Origin: Phycisphaeraceae bacterium | GTDB lineage: Bacteria; Planctomycetota; Phycisphaerae; Phycisphaerales; UBA1924 | Direction: 5' to 3' | Assembly (NCBI GenBank): GCA_020639235.1 | Contig: JACKHC010000001.1 | Coordinates: 1,302,001-1,366,000, forward strand | DNA: 64,000 bases | Part shown: in pieces, positions 9,202 through 18,445 of the stretch | Position numbering within the stretch: position 1 is the stretch's first letter | Layout: each line of letters begins with the position of its first letter | Translations under genes and position numbers: made by a program | Notes under the pieces: generated by a model | The model's input: only the letters and a program-made list of their open reading frames with translations | What the model was told of the DNA's origin: nothing | The model's database searches: none

Positions 9202-9932
9202 GACGCACCCCCCGCGTCAACCGGTCCCTGCTCGCTCTCGACGGCCGTCGCATATGGGGGCGGCGTCCGGTCCAGCGCGATCACGCGCCGCGTGTCCGCC
9301 GTATACCGCCCGGTCTCGTCCCGCGCCCTTAGATCAATCCGAATCGCGTGCGGATAGCCGTCCTGATCGGAGTTCCAACTCGAATACCAACCCTCGCCGT
9401 CGAACGCCGAAATGGACAACTCCACAACGCCGTCGCCGATAGCCGTGGCCACACCCCCCGAGTCGAACCATTCATCCGGCACCGGGTCCATCCGCCTCCA
9501 CAACGAGAACGCATTGCCCCGACCCACGCCGCTCTCGTCACGCTCAACGCGACCCACCACCCGGTATTGCACCTCGTACTCGCCGCTCTCGGGCTCATTC
9601 GTCGCCGACCGAACCCGCCGATCGCTCCTGGAAAAGAGCAGAATCTCATCCCGTGCCGAGCCGTCCACCGTCAGATCCGTAATAAAGACCTGCGCATCGA
9701 ACATGTCCCCCGATCGAATCGCGTTGGCGATGTCACGCGCCATCACACCCGCCGCCGTCTCCGCCCGCGAACGCGCCTGCTGCCTCGCATGCGACCGTGT
9801 CCGCGCATCCATCGACTGGCTCAGCGCGATCACGCACCCGCCCGCGACCGCGGCCGTAATGATCACCGCCACCATCAACTCGATGAGTGTGAACGCGCGA
9901 CGCGTCGGCTGTGGCGCAGCGGGGGGGGTCAT
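9198..9932 (-). CDS. gspJ: Type II secretion minor pseudopilin GspJ-like
   Basis: The 244-residue pseudopilin has a type III signal and methylation motif (RRAFTLIELMVAV, cleavage before the A/F) followed by one hydrophobic helix and a mainly beta C-terminal domain (LLFSRSDRRV; YRVVGRVERDESG; FSLWRRMDPVP). Its size and its place between GspI and GspK point to GspJ. The gene letter rests on order more than on sequence. It overlaps both neighbours by 4 bp, so translation is probably coupled. Confidence 0.83.
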   Translation of the reverse strand: MTPPAAPQPTRRAFTLIELMVAVIITAAVAGGCVIALSQSMDARTRSHARQQARSRAETAAGVMARDIANAIRSGDMFDAQVFITDLTVDGSARDEILLFSRSDRRVRSATNEPESGEYEVQYRVVGRVERDESGVGRGNAFSLWRRMDPVPDEWFDSGGVATAIGDGVVELSISAFDGEGWYSSWNSDQDGYPHAIRIDLRARDETGRYTADTRRVIALDRTPPPYATAVESEQGPVDAGGAS

Positions 9933-10402
9933 TCCGATCGGTCCACCGTTTCATCGGGACGCCTGTCGGGGTCCGGGTCGTCACCCAACCGCGGCGCAAT
10001 CAGCGTCTCCACCGAAATGGATTGATCCCGCCCGCCGCTCTTCCAATAGATCTCCGCAATCACGAACGCCGGATCGCCCGCGCTCCCCTCATTGATCACA
10101 ACCTCGTACGAATAATCCTCAAAGGGCTCCTCGCACCGCCCGCGCAGCGCAAACGAAGACTCATAACCCTCGATCCCCGACGCGAGCACCAGGTTCAGCC
10201 GCTCATCCGCGAGCATCGCCGCGATCGCCAGCCGCTCGCCCCGCGTCTGCGCCGCGATCGCCCGCGCCGTCAATCCCATCACCGCCACCAGCCCCAGCCC
10301 GAGCACCACGCTGGCTGCAAGCGCCTCGATCAACGCAAACGCCCGACGCGCCCGCGACCGACCAAACCGGGACGGGAAGTAGGGGGCCGGAGGGGTCACC
10401 AT
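9929..10402 (-). CDS. gspI: Type II secretion minor pseudopilin GspI-like
   Basis: The 157-residue prepilin-like protein has the motif RRAFALIEALAASVVLGLGL. The Glu at +5 of the mature form, needed for methylation and assembly, is present, and the first mature hydrophobic position is Ala-Phe-Ala rather than the common Phe-Thr-Leu. Its small size and position between GspH and GspJ fit GspI. It overlaps gspH by 7 bp and gspJ by 4 bp. Confidence 0.8.
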   Translation of the reverse strand: MVTPPAPYFPSRFGRSRARRAFALIEALAASVVLGLGLVAVMGLTARAIAAQTRGERLAIAAMLADERLNLVLASGIEGYESSFALRGRCEEPFEDYSYEVVINEGSAGDPAFVIAEIYWKSGGRDQSISVETLIAPRLGDDPDPDRRPDETVDRSE

Positions 10403-11028
10403 GGCGACTCTCCCATCCCCAGCGCATCCAGATCGACGCTCTTCTGCCGCTCCGGGTCATCCCGGTTCTCGACAACGCCCGAATCCGTCACGCGCGCCGC
10501 CGAAGCGCCCGGCTCCAGCACCACGCGCCACGCCCGCCCGTCCCGCTCGCCGTCATCCAGCGCCACCACGATCTCGATCAAAGGCCGCGGCGTGCTCACC
10601 GGAATCTCAATCGACCACCTCTTGTCATCCAGCGGATACCCGTCAACCTCCGCCGAGCGGATCACCGCGCTGTCGAGCGCGACCGCGTCGATGAACAAGT
10701 CCGTGCTCCACCGCCGCTCGCCCTTCACCTCACGGATCACCTGCGCCTCGACCGTCCCATCCTCGCCGTCATACGCAACCATCATCGGTTCGAACGCCGT
10801 CGCGTCTCGCTGCGCCACCGCCGTCAGCAGCGAAGCGATCGACTTCGCCGTCTGCTCCGCGCGCTTGGACCCCCCGTTGAACGCGCGGGGAAGGACGATC
10901 CCCGCCGTCACCGCCATCAGAATGATCACGACGATCAACTCGATGAGCGTGAACGCGCGCCGACCCGGAATGGTTCGTTCGACATTCAAGTCACGCTCAC
11001 GGCTTCGTGATATCCGCGTCCTCGCCAT
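10396..11028 (-). CDS. gspH: Type II secretion minor pseudopilin GspH-like
   Basis: The 210-residue pseudopilin has the processing motif RRAFTLIELIVVIILMAV and a beta-rich C-terminal domain. The ATG at 11028 overlaps the end of gspG by 32 bp. A TTG at 10989 would start after the gspG stop and leave an 11-residue leader, so the start is uncertain. Assignment to GspH comes from order (after GspG, before GspI) and size. Confidence 0.8.
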   Translation of the reverse strand: MARTRISRSRERDLNVERTIPGRRAFTLIELIVVIILMAVTAGIVLPRAFNGGSKRAEQTAKSIASLLTAVAQRDATAFEPMMVAYDGEDGTVEAQVIREVKGERRWSTDLFIDAVALDSAVIRSAEVDGYPLDDKRWSIEIPVSTPRPLIEIVVALDDGERDGRAWRVVLEPGASAARVTDSGVVENRDDPERQKSVDLDALGMGESPW

Positions 11029-11434
11029 CGCCGCCCGGCTTCCCGTCCCGGCCGTAACTCACGATGTCAAAGGTCGCGTTCACCTTGCCCGGCACCACCA
11101 GCACAAACTTGTTGCCCCACGGGTCAAGCAGGTCGTCCGCCTTCTCGACATACGGGTCCCACGAGTCATCGCTTACATTCGATGGACGCTCGTACAAGAC
11201 ATCGATCGTCGAACCCTCCTCCGGCTCGCCGTGGTCCGCGATGAAACTCCGCATCGCCGCCGCGAGCGAAGAAGCATTCGCCGACGCCACAGACTGCTTG
11301 CTCTGACCGATCCGACCCAGGAACCGCGGCGCGATCACCGCCGCCAGCACACCCAGAATCACGATCACCACGATCGCCTCGATCAGCGTAAAGCCGCGGC
11401 GCGATCTCCGGCGTCCTTGTTGCCCATTCATCAT
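10997..11434 (-). CDS. gspG: Type II secretion major pseudopilin GspG
   Basis: The main subunit of the pseudopilus. The 145-residue precursor has the prepilin motif RRGFTLIEAIVVIVILGVLAAVIAP, split here between GFTLIE (cleavage after Gly) and the long helix that follows. The C-terminal GspG domain has the typical DPWGNKFVLVVPG segment and a closing YGRDGKPGGDGEDAD loop that supplies the calcium site of the family. It starts with two consecutive ATGs and overlaps the gspF stop by 4 bp. Confidence 0.94.
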   Translation of the reverse strand: MMNGQQGRRRSRRGFTLIEAIVVIVILGVLAAVIAPRFLGRIGQSKQSVASANASSLAAAMRSFIADHGEPEEGSTIDVLYERPSNVSDDSWDPYVEKADDLLDPWGNKFVLVVPGKVNATFDIVSYGRDGKPGGDGEDADITKP

Positions 11435-12672
11435 CCGATCGCCTCCTGAAGCTCCAACAACGGGAGCAGAATCGACAGAATCACAAAGCCGACGACCAGC
11501 GCCAGCAACATAATCAGAATCGGCGGCAGCACCGCCGTGAACAACTTGATGCTCTGCTCCGTCTTCGACTCCATCGCGTCGGCGCTCTGGCTCAGCATCT
11601 CGTCCAGCTTGCCAGTCCGCTCGCCCATCGCGATCACCTGCACGAGCAGCGGCGGGAAGTGCCCGCTCGCCTCAAGAGGGTCCGCGATCGTCGAGCCGTG
11701 CGCGACCTCCGCCGCCACCTCGTCGATCGCCGCCTCCATCGCCTTGTTGTTGAGCGTCGCCTTCGTGATCTTCAGCGCCTGCATCACCGGCAGCCCCGCG
11801 CCCGTCAGCGTCCCGAACGTCCGCGTGAACCGCGCCACCGCAACATCGCGCAGCAGCCGCCCCGCCACCGGAATCCGCAACACCATCGTGTCCATCCACA
11901 GCCGCGCCGCCGCATCGCGCCGCAACCGCACAAACCCCAGCACCGCGATGCACAACCCGAAGATCACCGCCCACCACCACGCGCCGAAGAACGCCGCCAT
12001 CCCCTCGACAATCCGCGTCGGCAACGGGAGCGTCACCATCTGACCTTCGACCGCCTTCAACACCCGCGGCACAATCACCGTCACAACAACAATCACCGCC
12101 ACCACCACCGCCCCCGCGATGATCGCCGGATAAATCAGCGCCCCGCCGAGCGTCCGCCGAATCTTGATATCTCGCTCCAGCAGCATCGCCGCCTGCGTCA
12201 GCACCACATCCAGCCGGCCCGACACCTCGCCCGCACGCACCAGACTTACCAGCAGATCCGAAAACACGCGGCCCTGCGCCCGCATCGCGTCAGACAGCGT
12301 CTTGCCGTGCTCGACCTCTTCAATGATCGCGTTGATGATCGACGCCTGCTTCGCCTTCCGCCCCTGCCGCGCCAGCGTCTTCAGCGCCGAAACCAGCGGC
12401 AACCCCGCCGACACCGCGATCGCCAGCTCCGAAACCATCGCCGCGACCTCGCCCCGCGACATCCCGCCCCCGAACATCGGGAGCGACATCTCCGAGTCAT
12501 CGACGCGCTTCGATGCGCCACGCGACCCCGGCTGAACCAACTCAACCTCGCTCGGCGTGCGCCCCTGCTCCACCAGCAGACGCACCGCCGTCGTACGGTC
12601 CGGCGCATCAATCGTGCCGCTCGCACCGCCGCCGACATCACCCGAAATAGTCTGGTACCGGAAGGTTGGCAT
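11431..12672 (-). CDS. gspF: Type II secretion inner-membrane platform protein GspF
   Basis: The 413-residue polytopic platform protein has two repeated GspF domains, each a cytoplasmic helical bundle. The first starts around residue 75 (VAAMVSELAIAVSAGLPLVSAL) and the second around 275 (FTRTFGTLTGAGLPVMQAL). Membrane helices follow near 175-200 and 225-245 and at the C terminus (ILIMLLALVVGFVILS). The N-terminal part (FRYQTISGDVGGGASGTIDA) matches the usual short beta segment. It lies 36 bp after gspE and overlaps gspG by 4 bp. Confidence 0.94.
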   Translation of the reverse strand: MPTFRYQTISGDVGGGASGTIDAPDRTTAVRLLVEQGRTPSEVELVQPGSRGASKRVDDSEMSLPMFGGGMSRGEVAAMVSELAIAVSAGLPLVSALKTLARQGRKAKQASIINAIIEEVEHGKTLSDAMRAQGRVFSDLLVSLVRAGEVSGRLDVVLTQAAMLLERDIKIRRTLGGALIYPAIIAGAVVVAVIVVVTVIVPRVLKAVEGQMVTLPLPTRIVEGMAAFFGAWWWAVIFGLCIAVLGFVRLRRDAAARLWMDTMVLRIPVAGRLLRDVAVARFTRTFGTLTGAGLPVMQALKITKATLNNKAMEAAIDEVAAEVAHGSTIADPLEASGHFPPLLVQVIAMGERTGKLDEMLSQSADAMESKTEQSIKLFTAVLPPILIMLLALVVGFVILSILLPLLELQEAIG

Positions 12673-12708
12673 ATCGAGTCAGGACCGAGTCACACCGGAC
12701 GCAGCCCC

Positions 12709-14334
12709 TCAGCCCTCCTCGGCGTCTTGGGTCACGCGGAGGACATCATCCACGAGCGTCAGCCCGCGCGACGCCTTCTCGATGCCGTCGTGCCGCATCG
12801 TCACATGCGTGGGACCCGCCGACTTCACCAGCGCCTGCGCCGACATCCGCTGACCGATCGCCGCACGCATCGCCGTATTCACCGTCAGCACCTCGAAGAA
12901 ACCGATTCGCCCGCGATGCCCCGTGTCGTCGCACTTCTCGCACCCCAATCCCCGCGCCTGCTTGCCATCCTTGAACATCGCACGCTCATCGGGCGCCAAT
13001 CGATTCATCAGCGTCTGCGGCATCGCCTCCCACACCCGGCAATGCTCGCACACGCGACGCCCCAGCCGCTGCGCAAGCACACCCTCAAGCACGCTCGACA
13101 GCAGGAACGGCTCCACATCCATATCAAGAAGCCGCCCGACCGCCGCCGCCGCGTCATTCGTGTGCAGTGTCGAGAAGAGCAAGTGCCCCGTCAGCGCCGA
13201 ACGCACCGCGATGTCCGCGGTCTCAGCGTCACGAATCTCACCCACCATGATCACATCCGGGTCCTGACGCAGAATCGATCGCAGCCCCGTCGCGAAGGTC
13301 AATCCCCGCTTCGCGTTCACCGGAATCTGATTCACGCCGCTCAGTTCGTACTCAACCGGGTCCTCGATCGTGATGATCTTCTTCCGCGGGTCGTACAACT
13401 TGCTCAGCGCCGCGTAAAGCGTCGTCGTCTTGCCCGAACCCGTCGGCCCCGTCACCAGCACCATGCCGTGCGGCAGCCCGATCAACCGCTCCATCGAGTT
13501 CCGGTCACGCTCATCCATACCGAGCGAAACCAGGTCCAGGTTGATCGACTCCTTGTCGAGAATACGCATCACCACCGACTCGCCGTAGATCGTCGGCACC
13601 GTCGAGACGCGGATATCAACTTTCCGGCCCTCGAACCGCAGCGTGATGTGACCGTCCTGAGGCACATACCGCTCCGCGATATTCATCCCCGCCATGATCT
13701 TCACGCGGCTCGTGATCGCCGGCTGCAAGTGCTTGGGCGGCGGCGATTGGTCATACAACACGCCGTCCACCCGGTACTTCACCTTCAACTGGTTCTCGAA
13801 CGGCTCGATGTGAATGTCCGAAGTCCGGCTCCGAACCGCCTCAACGATCAACAGGTTCACCAGGTTGATCAGCGTCGGCTGCTCCGCCATCCGGTGCAGC
13901 TCGTCCGCATCAACAGTCTCCAGGTTCGCCAGCGACTCCCCCGACTCGTCCTTGCTCCCGCTCCCGAGCCGCGCCGCGACCTCCGCCGCCGTCGTCCCAT
14001 ACGCCTCGCGCAGCATCTGCCGCAGAATCTCAGACGGCGCCCCCACCCGGCGCACACTCTTGCCCGTCGTGATGCTCACCTCGTCCGAAGCCGCGAGGTC
14101 CCCCGCGTCCAGCATCGCCACCAGCAACCGGCCCTTCTCAATAGCGTACGGCACAACGCGGAGCCGCATCGCCTGCTCCGCGTCGATCAACTTGGCCGCG
14201 TGGGTGTCGATCGCCGGCTTGGCCGTCAGCGCCGCAACCGAGTGACCATTCAACGACGCCGCCCCGGCACCGTTCGCACCAGCAACTGATGGGGTCTCAT
14301 CCTTGTCCGAACTGGTGCCGAGGCGCGTCGTCAT
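12709..14334 (-). CDS. gspE: Type II secretion ATPase GspE
   Basis: The cytoplasmic AAA-type ATPase that powers pseudopilus assembly. The 541-residue product has an N-terminal GspE/PilB domain (about 35-120), Walker A GPTGSGKT (296-303), an Asp box (ITIEDPVEYE), Walker B VGEIRD (364-369), a His box (TGHLLFSTLHTND) and the zinc tetracysteine motif (C429, C432, C465, C468). The ATG at 14334 has an AAGGA Shine-Dalgarno. The gene starts 26 bp after the stop of an LTxxQ-motif secreted protein, so it is probably co-transcribed with the tandem family upstream. GspE versus PilB is decided by the surrounding gsp genes. Confidence 0.94.
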   Translation of the reverse strand: MTTRLGTSSDKDETPSVAGANGAGAASLNGHSVAALTAKPAIDTHAAKLIDAEQAMRLRVVPYAIEKGRLLVAMLDAGDLAASDEVSITTGKSVRRVGAPSEILRQMLREAYGTTAAEVAARLGSGSKDESGESLANLETVDADELHRMAEQPTLINLVNLLIVEAVRSRTSDIHIEPFENQLKVKYRVDGVLYDQSPPPKHLQPAITSRVKIMAGMNIAERYVPQDGHITLRFEGRKVDIRVSTVPTIYGESVVMRILDKESINLDLVSLGMDERDRNSMERLIGLPHGMVLVTGPTGSGKTTTLYAALSKLYDPRKKIITIEDPVEYELSGVNQIPVNAKRGLTFATGLRSILRQDPDVIMVGEIRDAETADIAVRSALTGHLLFSTLHTNDAAAAVGRLLDMDVEPFLLSSVLEGVLAQRLGRRVCEHCRVWEAMPQTLMNRLAPDERAMFKDGKQARGLGCEKCDDTGHRGRIGFFEVLTVNTAMRAAIGQRMSAQALVKSAGPTHVTMRHDGIEKASRGLTLVDDVLRVTQDAEEG

Positions 14335-14360
14335 GCAAATCCTTCATCGGGCAACAACGC

Positions 14361-15665
14361 TCAGTTGCCGCCCGTGTCCTCATCATCAACCATGATCTCG
14401 CGCGTCACGAACACCGCGACATCACCTTCAAGATCATCCGGCGAGAAGAAATCACCACCGCCCGGTCCGCGGCGCTTCCGCGGCAGGCGGTCCGCCTGCT
14501 CAGGGGTCATCAACTGCTTCATGCGGTCGTAATACTTGTCGTCCAGTTCCTTGCGCGCCAGCCGCGCATCCTTCACCGCGTCGTTCTGCGACTCCCCGCC
14601 GATCTGGATCACCATGTTCCCGCCGCCGAGCATCATCTGCTGAGAAGTCCCGTCCTTCTCCGCCTCCGCCTCCGCAGCGGCCCAGCGGTCATTTACGGAC
14701 GCCAGCTCGCGCTCGTATTGCTCGCGGAACGCCTCGATCTGCGAACGCTGATCGTCCGTCAGGTCGTCAAAGCCCATCGCGCGATCAAACGCACGCCCCG
14801 TGTACGACCGGCGGTACACCTTCGGGAACGACGCCTCGCGGACCATCCGGTCAAACTCGCCCCGAGTCGCCTCGTCCATCATCCCGCCCAGCTGCGCCGC
14901 GAACCGCTGGTTCACCTCCCGCAGTTTCAACTCCGTCTCGCGCATCGCCGCCGCCGACGCCTGGAACTCCTCGATATCAAACGCCATCCCGCCCTCGCCC
15001 GGCTGGTGCGACTCGTGGAACTTCCGCTCCTGCTCATCGCTCAGCCGGTTCCGATCAACAAGCGCACGATCAAGGTCCAGCTCGTACCGCTCCAGCACGG
15101 GCGACATCTCGTGCATCGACGACTCGGCCAGGTCCAAGTCGTCCACGATCTGAATCAGGTCGACGCCCGCGCCGCTCACACCCATCGGGTTCGATAGCGA
15201 TTTGTCCCGGCGACGCATCCGCTCGAGCCGGTCCCAGTTCCCCGCCTGATCATCCGTGATCACCAGACGCAGGTCCTCCATGAACCGCGACTCCAGTTCC
15301 TTCGTCTGCTTGCGCGAACGCTCCTGAATCGGCATCATGTCCTCGAACACCGCCGGATCACGAGTCTCCTCAAACTCCTCACGGAGCATGTCGGAGTGCT
15401 CCTGCTCCGCCCGACGGATGTCCTCGTACTCCGAGAGCATCGACTCAAACAACGACCGCGCGATCTCCGTCTGACCCTCGTCCAGATGCAGCACGCTCAC
15501 GAACCGCTCGAACTCCTTGGTGGAGATCGGCGCCCGCGAGGGCCCGCCCATGATCATCTGCGCGCCCGCCGGGGCGCCAGCCGCCAGAACCGCCGCGCCG
15601 CTCAATGCCAGCGCCATCAGGTGCGTCCGTCCACGGATCATCAGTCGTTGCATCGCCAGTCGCAT
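14361..15665 (-). CDS. Secreted helical protein with LTxxQ-like motifs (paralogue A)
   Basis: Not a named family that I recognise. The 434-residue precursor has a signal peptide (cut near residue 36, after GAPAGAQ) and is otherwise almost entirely charged alpha helix. It aligns along its whole length with the two genes upstream. Shared blocks are: L.LD..Q..IA..L, W.RLER.RRR, VDLI.IV, YELDLDRAL, EASFPKVYRR, LT.DQR.QI...R.QYERELA.VN and LMTPEQADRLP. The LTDDQ and MTPEQ motifs resemble those of CpxP/Spy-type periplasmic chaperones. The C terminus is a Gly/Arg patch plus an acidic tail. The start ATG has GGAGGA 8 nt upstream. gspE follows after 26 bp. Confidence 0.82.
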   Translation of the reverse strand: MRLAMQRLMIRGRTHLMALALSGAAVLAAGAPAGAQMIMGGPSRAPISTKEFERFVSVLHLDEGQTEIARSLFESMLSEYEDIRRAEQEHSDMLREEFEETRDPAVFEDMMPIQERSRKQTKELESRFMEDLRLVITDDQAGNWDRLERMRRRDKSLSNPMGVSGAGVDLIQIVDDLDLAESSMHEMSPVLERYELDLDRALVDRNRLSDEQERKFHESHQPGEGGMAFDIEEFQASAAAMRETELKLREVNQRFAAQLGGMMDEATRGEFDRMVREASFPKVYRRSYTGRAFDRAMGFDDLTDDQRSQIEAFREQYERELASVNDRWAAAEAEAEKDGTSQQMMLGGGNMVIQIGGESQNDAVKDARLARKELDDKYYDRMKQLMTPEQADRLPRKRRGPGGGDFFSPDDLEGDVAVFVTREIMVDDEDTGGN

Positions 15666-15819
15666 GGGTCGGTCCTCCGAGTCAGAGTCAGTCAGATGTC
15701 AGGCCCGTCCCCGGCGCGATACCATCGCGCAGCACCACGGGAACGGGCACGCCATCTCCTCCGGACGCGCCGAGCACGCAACCCCGTCGCGGATCGGCGA
15801 TTTCGGCGTCATCCGCAAC

Positions 15820-17052
15820 TCAGACCCCGTCCTGCTGCTCGCCGCCCCGACGACGACGCGGGCGATCCCCGCCATCCTCGCCGTCGCCGCCGAAGTTCCG
15901 ACGCCAGTCACGCTGCTGCTCCGGCTCCGGCAGCAACGCCTGCTGCTCGGGCGTCAGCACGCTCTTGAGACGCTCGACCATCTTGGTCTCGTAGTCACGC
16001 CGCTCCTGCCGCGCCGCGTTGTCACCGCCCGGACCACGACGACCCATGCCCATCATCCCCTGGATCGAACGCTCCATCTCGTCCTTCTCGATCGACGCGG
16101 CCATCTTGTCATTGAGCGTCGCCAGTTCGCGGTCCAGCTGGCTCCGCATCTGCCCGATCTGCTCCCGCTGTTCAGTGGTCAGATCCGCCATGTCATTGGC
16201 CGTCTCGAACGCACGCACCGCGAACGACCGGCGGTACACCTGCGGGAAACTCGCCTCCTTGAACTTCTGCTCGAACAACGCCGCCTGCTCCTCGGGCAGC
16301 ACGCTCGTGATCTGCTTCGCGGCACGCCGGTTCGCATCGCGCACCTTCACGCCCGCATCCCGCGCCTCGTTGAAAATCTTCTCCATCGTGTCGAAGTCCT
16401 GGTTCTGCCAGAGCTCCATCGCACGCCCCATCCCCTTCTCCTGAATCTCGTTGCGCTCGATCAGGGCGCGATCCAGTTCGACCTCGTACCGCTCGAGAAT
16501 CGGCGCCACGCCCTCCATCGTCTCGGGCGTGAACTCCATCTCCTTCACCAGCGCGATTACGTCGACACCCTCACCGCTCAGGCTCATGGGGTTGTTCTGC
16601 ATCGTGGCCGCGCGCCGGCGCTGACGCTCGAGCGTCGGCCAGCGGTCCAACTGCTCCTCGGTCAGCGTGAGCTTCAGATCGCCGACGAACCGATCGGTCA
16701 TCGCCTTCTTCTCGTCATCGAACTTGCCCATGACCTCCTGGATGTCCTGCCACACCGAGGGATCCTGGGTCTCGCGGAACTCCTGCCGCGCGCCCTCCAT
16801 CACCTGGTTCATCCGGCCACGCAGCTCCTCCCACTCAACGAGGTACCCCTTAAGGAGTTCCTCGGCGATCATCTTCTGGTCGTCGTCCAGCCGCAGAATC
16901 TCCGCCGCTTCCTCGAGACCCTTGCTCGTAAAGTCGGCCTCCATCGCCCCCCGCATCCCCGCGCGGAACATCTGGGCATGAGCGTTTGTCGCGAGCATCG
17001 AAACCGCGAGCACTACCGCCACCACAAGACCGGACACACGACTCATCAACAT
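15820..17052 (-). CDS. Secreted helical protein with LTxxQ-like motifs (paralogue B)
   Basis: Second member of the tandem family, 410 residues. The signal peptide ends around NAHAQ, followed by helical repeats with three clear LTxxQ motifs: LTEEQLDRW, LTTEQREQI and LTPEQQALLP. Conserved blocks shared with both neighbours include W..LERQRRR, YEVELDRALI and EASFPQVYRRSF. The C terminus is rich in Arg/Gly/Asp. I start it at the ATG at 17052, preceded by a correctly spaced AAGGA. A longer frame to 17115 lacks such a site and would bury the signal peptide. Function is unknown; a periplasmic chaperone or metal-stress role is only suggested by the motif. Confidence 0.82.
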   Translation of the reverse strand: MLMSRVSGLVVAVVLAVSMLATNAHAQMFRAGMRGAMEADFTSKGLEEAAEILRLDDDQKMIAEELLKGYLVEWEELRGRMNQVMEGARQEFRETQDPSVWQDIQEVMGKFDDEKKAMTDRFVGDLKLTLTEEQLDRWPTLERQRRRAATMQNNPMSLSGEGVDVIALVKEMEFTPETMEGVAPILERYEVELDRALIERNEIQEKGMGRAMELWQNQDFDTMEKIFNEARDAGVKVRDANRRAAKQITSVLPEEQAALFEQKFKEASFPQVYRRSFAVRAFETANDMADLTTEQREQIGQMRSQLDRELATLNDKMAASIEKDEMERSIQGMMGMGRRGPGGDNAARQERRDYETKMVERLKSVLTPEQQALLPEPEQQRDWRRNFGGDGEDGGDRPRRRRGGEQQDGV

Positions 17053-17164
17053 GGCTGATTCCTTACTTCGCTTCCTCGGATTCACCAAAGCCCCTCGACG
17101 CAAGCCGAAGAGCACCCATCGCCAAACGCTCCCCCCGAACCGTTATTGCACACACATTACCCGA

Positions 17165-18325
17165 TCATGATCCGAATACCGGCCGCTCCACAGTCTGCTT
17201 CCCACGCCCCGGCAACCGCTCCACCTGCTCGCCGGTCAGCACGCTCTCGATCTTCTCCATCGTCCGCTCATCCAGCCGCTCACGAAGCTCCCGCGCCGCG
17301 GTCAACCAGTCCGGCTCCTCGTCGCCGTTCTGCCAGGAGAGAATCGTCCGCTCGCTCTCGTAGCGCACCTTCGCCTCGGCCCATCGCTCGTTCGCCTTGG
17401 AAAGCTCGCGCTCGTACTGCTCCTTGATGATGCCGAGCCGCTCCCGCTGGTCGTCGCGCAGGTCCGCCATGCCCAGCGACCGCTCGATCGCGACCGACAC
17501 CTTGTTCGTCTTATAGATGTCCGGATACGCCTGCTCGTTGAAGGCGGCCCGGAACCCGCCTCGGATGTCCTCCGGCAGCAGCGTCTGGATTTTGTCGGCG
17601 TGCCGCTTGTTCAGATCGCGGATCCCGCCCACCAACTCCATCCCGCGACCGTACACCTTCGTCATTTCTTCCATGTTCTGCTCGAAGTCGAAACCGTCGC
17701 GCGCCTTCTTCTCCCATTCGTCGATGAACTCGCGCGTATCGACAAGCATGCGGTCCAGCTCGATCTCGTAGGTGTTCACCTCGCTGTCGATCGAGTCCAG
17801 CACTTCCTGCGGCACCTCCGCGGTCGCCAGAACACTCACAAGGTCCACCTTCGCGCCGCTGATAAAGCCGAGGTAGTAGTTCTGATTGATCTCCTGATCC
17901 CGCCGGAACTTCCGCTCAAGACGATCCCACCGCGCCATCTGGTCCTCGCGCAGAACCATCTTCAGGTCCGTCGTCATGTTGTCGCGAATCTTCCGCGTGT
18001 ACTGCTGGAAATCGACCCAGACTTCAGATGTCTCCTGCCAGATCTCCCAGTTCTGCGTCGCCTCGGCGATCCGCTGGATCTCCTCCATGTACGCCTTCAT
18101 CTGCTCTACCGCGCGCGTGTGATCGCTCATGTACCCCTCGTGCAACGAACGAGCAATATCCCGCTGCTCGAGATCGAGTTCGAGCGATTTGAGCGCGTCT
18201 TCCAGTTGCGCCGAGGAGAACTGCGGCTCATACCCGTCCCATTGCGCGCACGAAGAACGCACCGGCCCGAGCATCGCCGCGAGCGCACAGAGCACCGTCA
18301 TCCAACCCGAAATCGCACGCCTCAT
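17165..18325 (-). CDS. Secreted helical protein, LTxxQ-like family (paralogue C)
   Basis: First gene of the tandem trio, 386 residues, with a signal peptide ending near SSCAQ. It is the most divergent copy: the LTxxQ positions read LREDQMARW, LRDDQRERL and LTGEQVERLP, but the same blocks remain (W.RLERKFRRD, VDLVSVL, YEIELDRMLV, YPDIYKTN, QYERELSKANERW). The start ATG at 18325 has AAAGGA at good spacing; the frame extends 10 codons further upstream without one. It may head the whole gsp operon. Only 112 bp separate it from paralogue B, with no obvious terminator between them. Confidence 0.82.
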   Translation of the reverse strand: MRRAISGWMTVLCALAAMLGPVRSSCAQWDGYEPQFSSAQLEDALKSLELDLEQRDIARSLHEGYMSDHTRAVEQMKAYMEEIQRIAEATQNWEIWQETSEVWVDFQQYTRKIRDNMTTDLKMVLREDQMARWDRLERKFRRDQEINQNYYLGFISGAKVDLVSVLATAEVPQEVLDSIDSEVNTYEIELDRMLVDTREFIDEWEKKARDGFDFEQNMEEMTKVYGRGMELVGGIRDLNKRHADKIQTLLPEDIRGGFRAAFNEQAYPDIYKTNKVSVAIERSLGMADLRDDQRERLGIIKEQYERELSKANERWAEAKVRYESERTILSWQNGDEEPDWLTAARELRERLDERTMEKIESVLTGEQVERLPGRGKQTVERPVFGS

Positions 18326-18445
18326 GCCCTGTCCTTTCCACGCCCGTGCGCACATGGCCCCGTATTACCTACCAACAACTGATCTTTAGTGTTCACCGCA
18401 TGCACTTCTACGCACCAAACTTCGATGTTCTTCAACGAACTTCAA

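Noticed and set aside
11659..14289. An 876-codon plus-strand frame over gspE and gspF
   Set aside because: Same reason: an Arg/His-rich antisense shadow of confidently identified genes.
15698..15745. Possible terminator between the LTxxQ paralogues A and B (inverted GCCCGT.CCC / GGGAACGGGC)
   Set aside because: The arms are imperfect and far apart, and there is no U-run on the minus strand.
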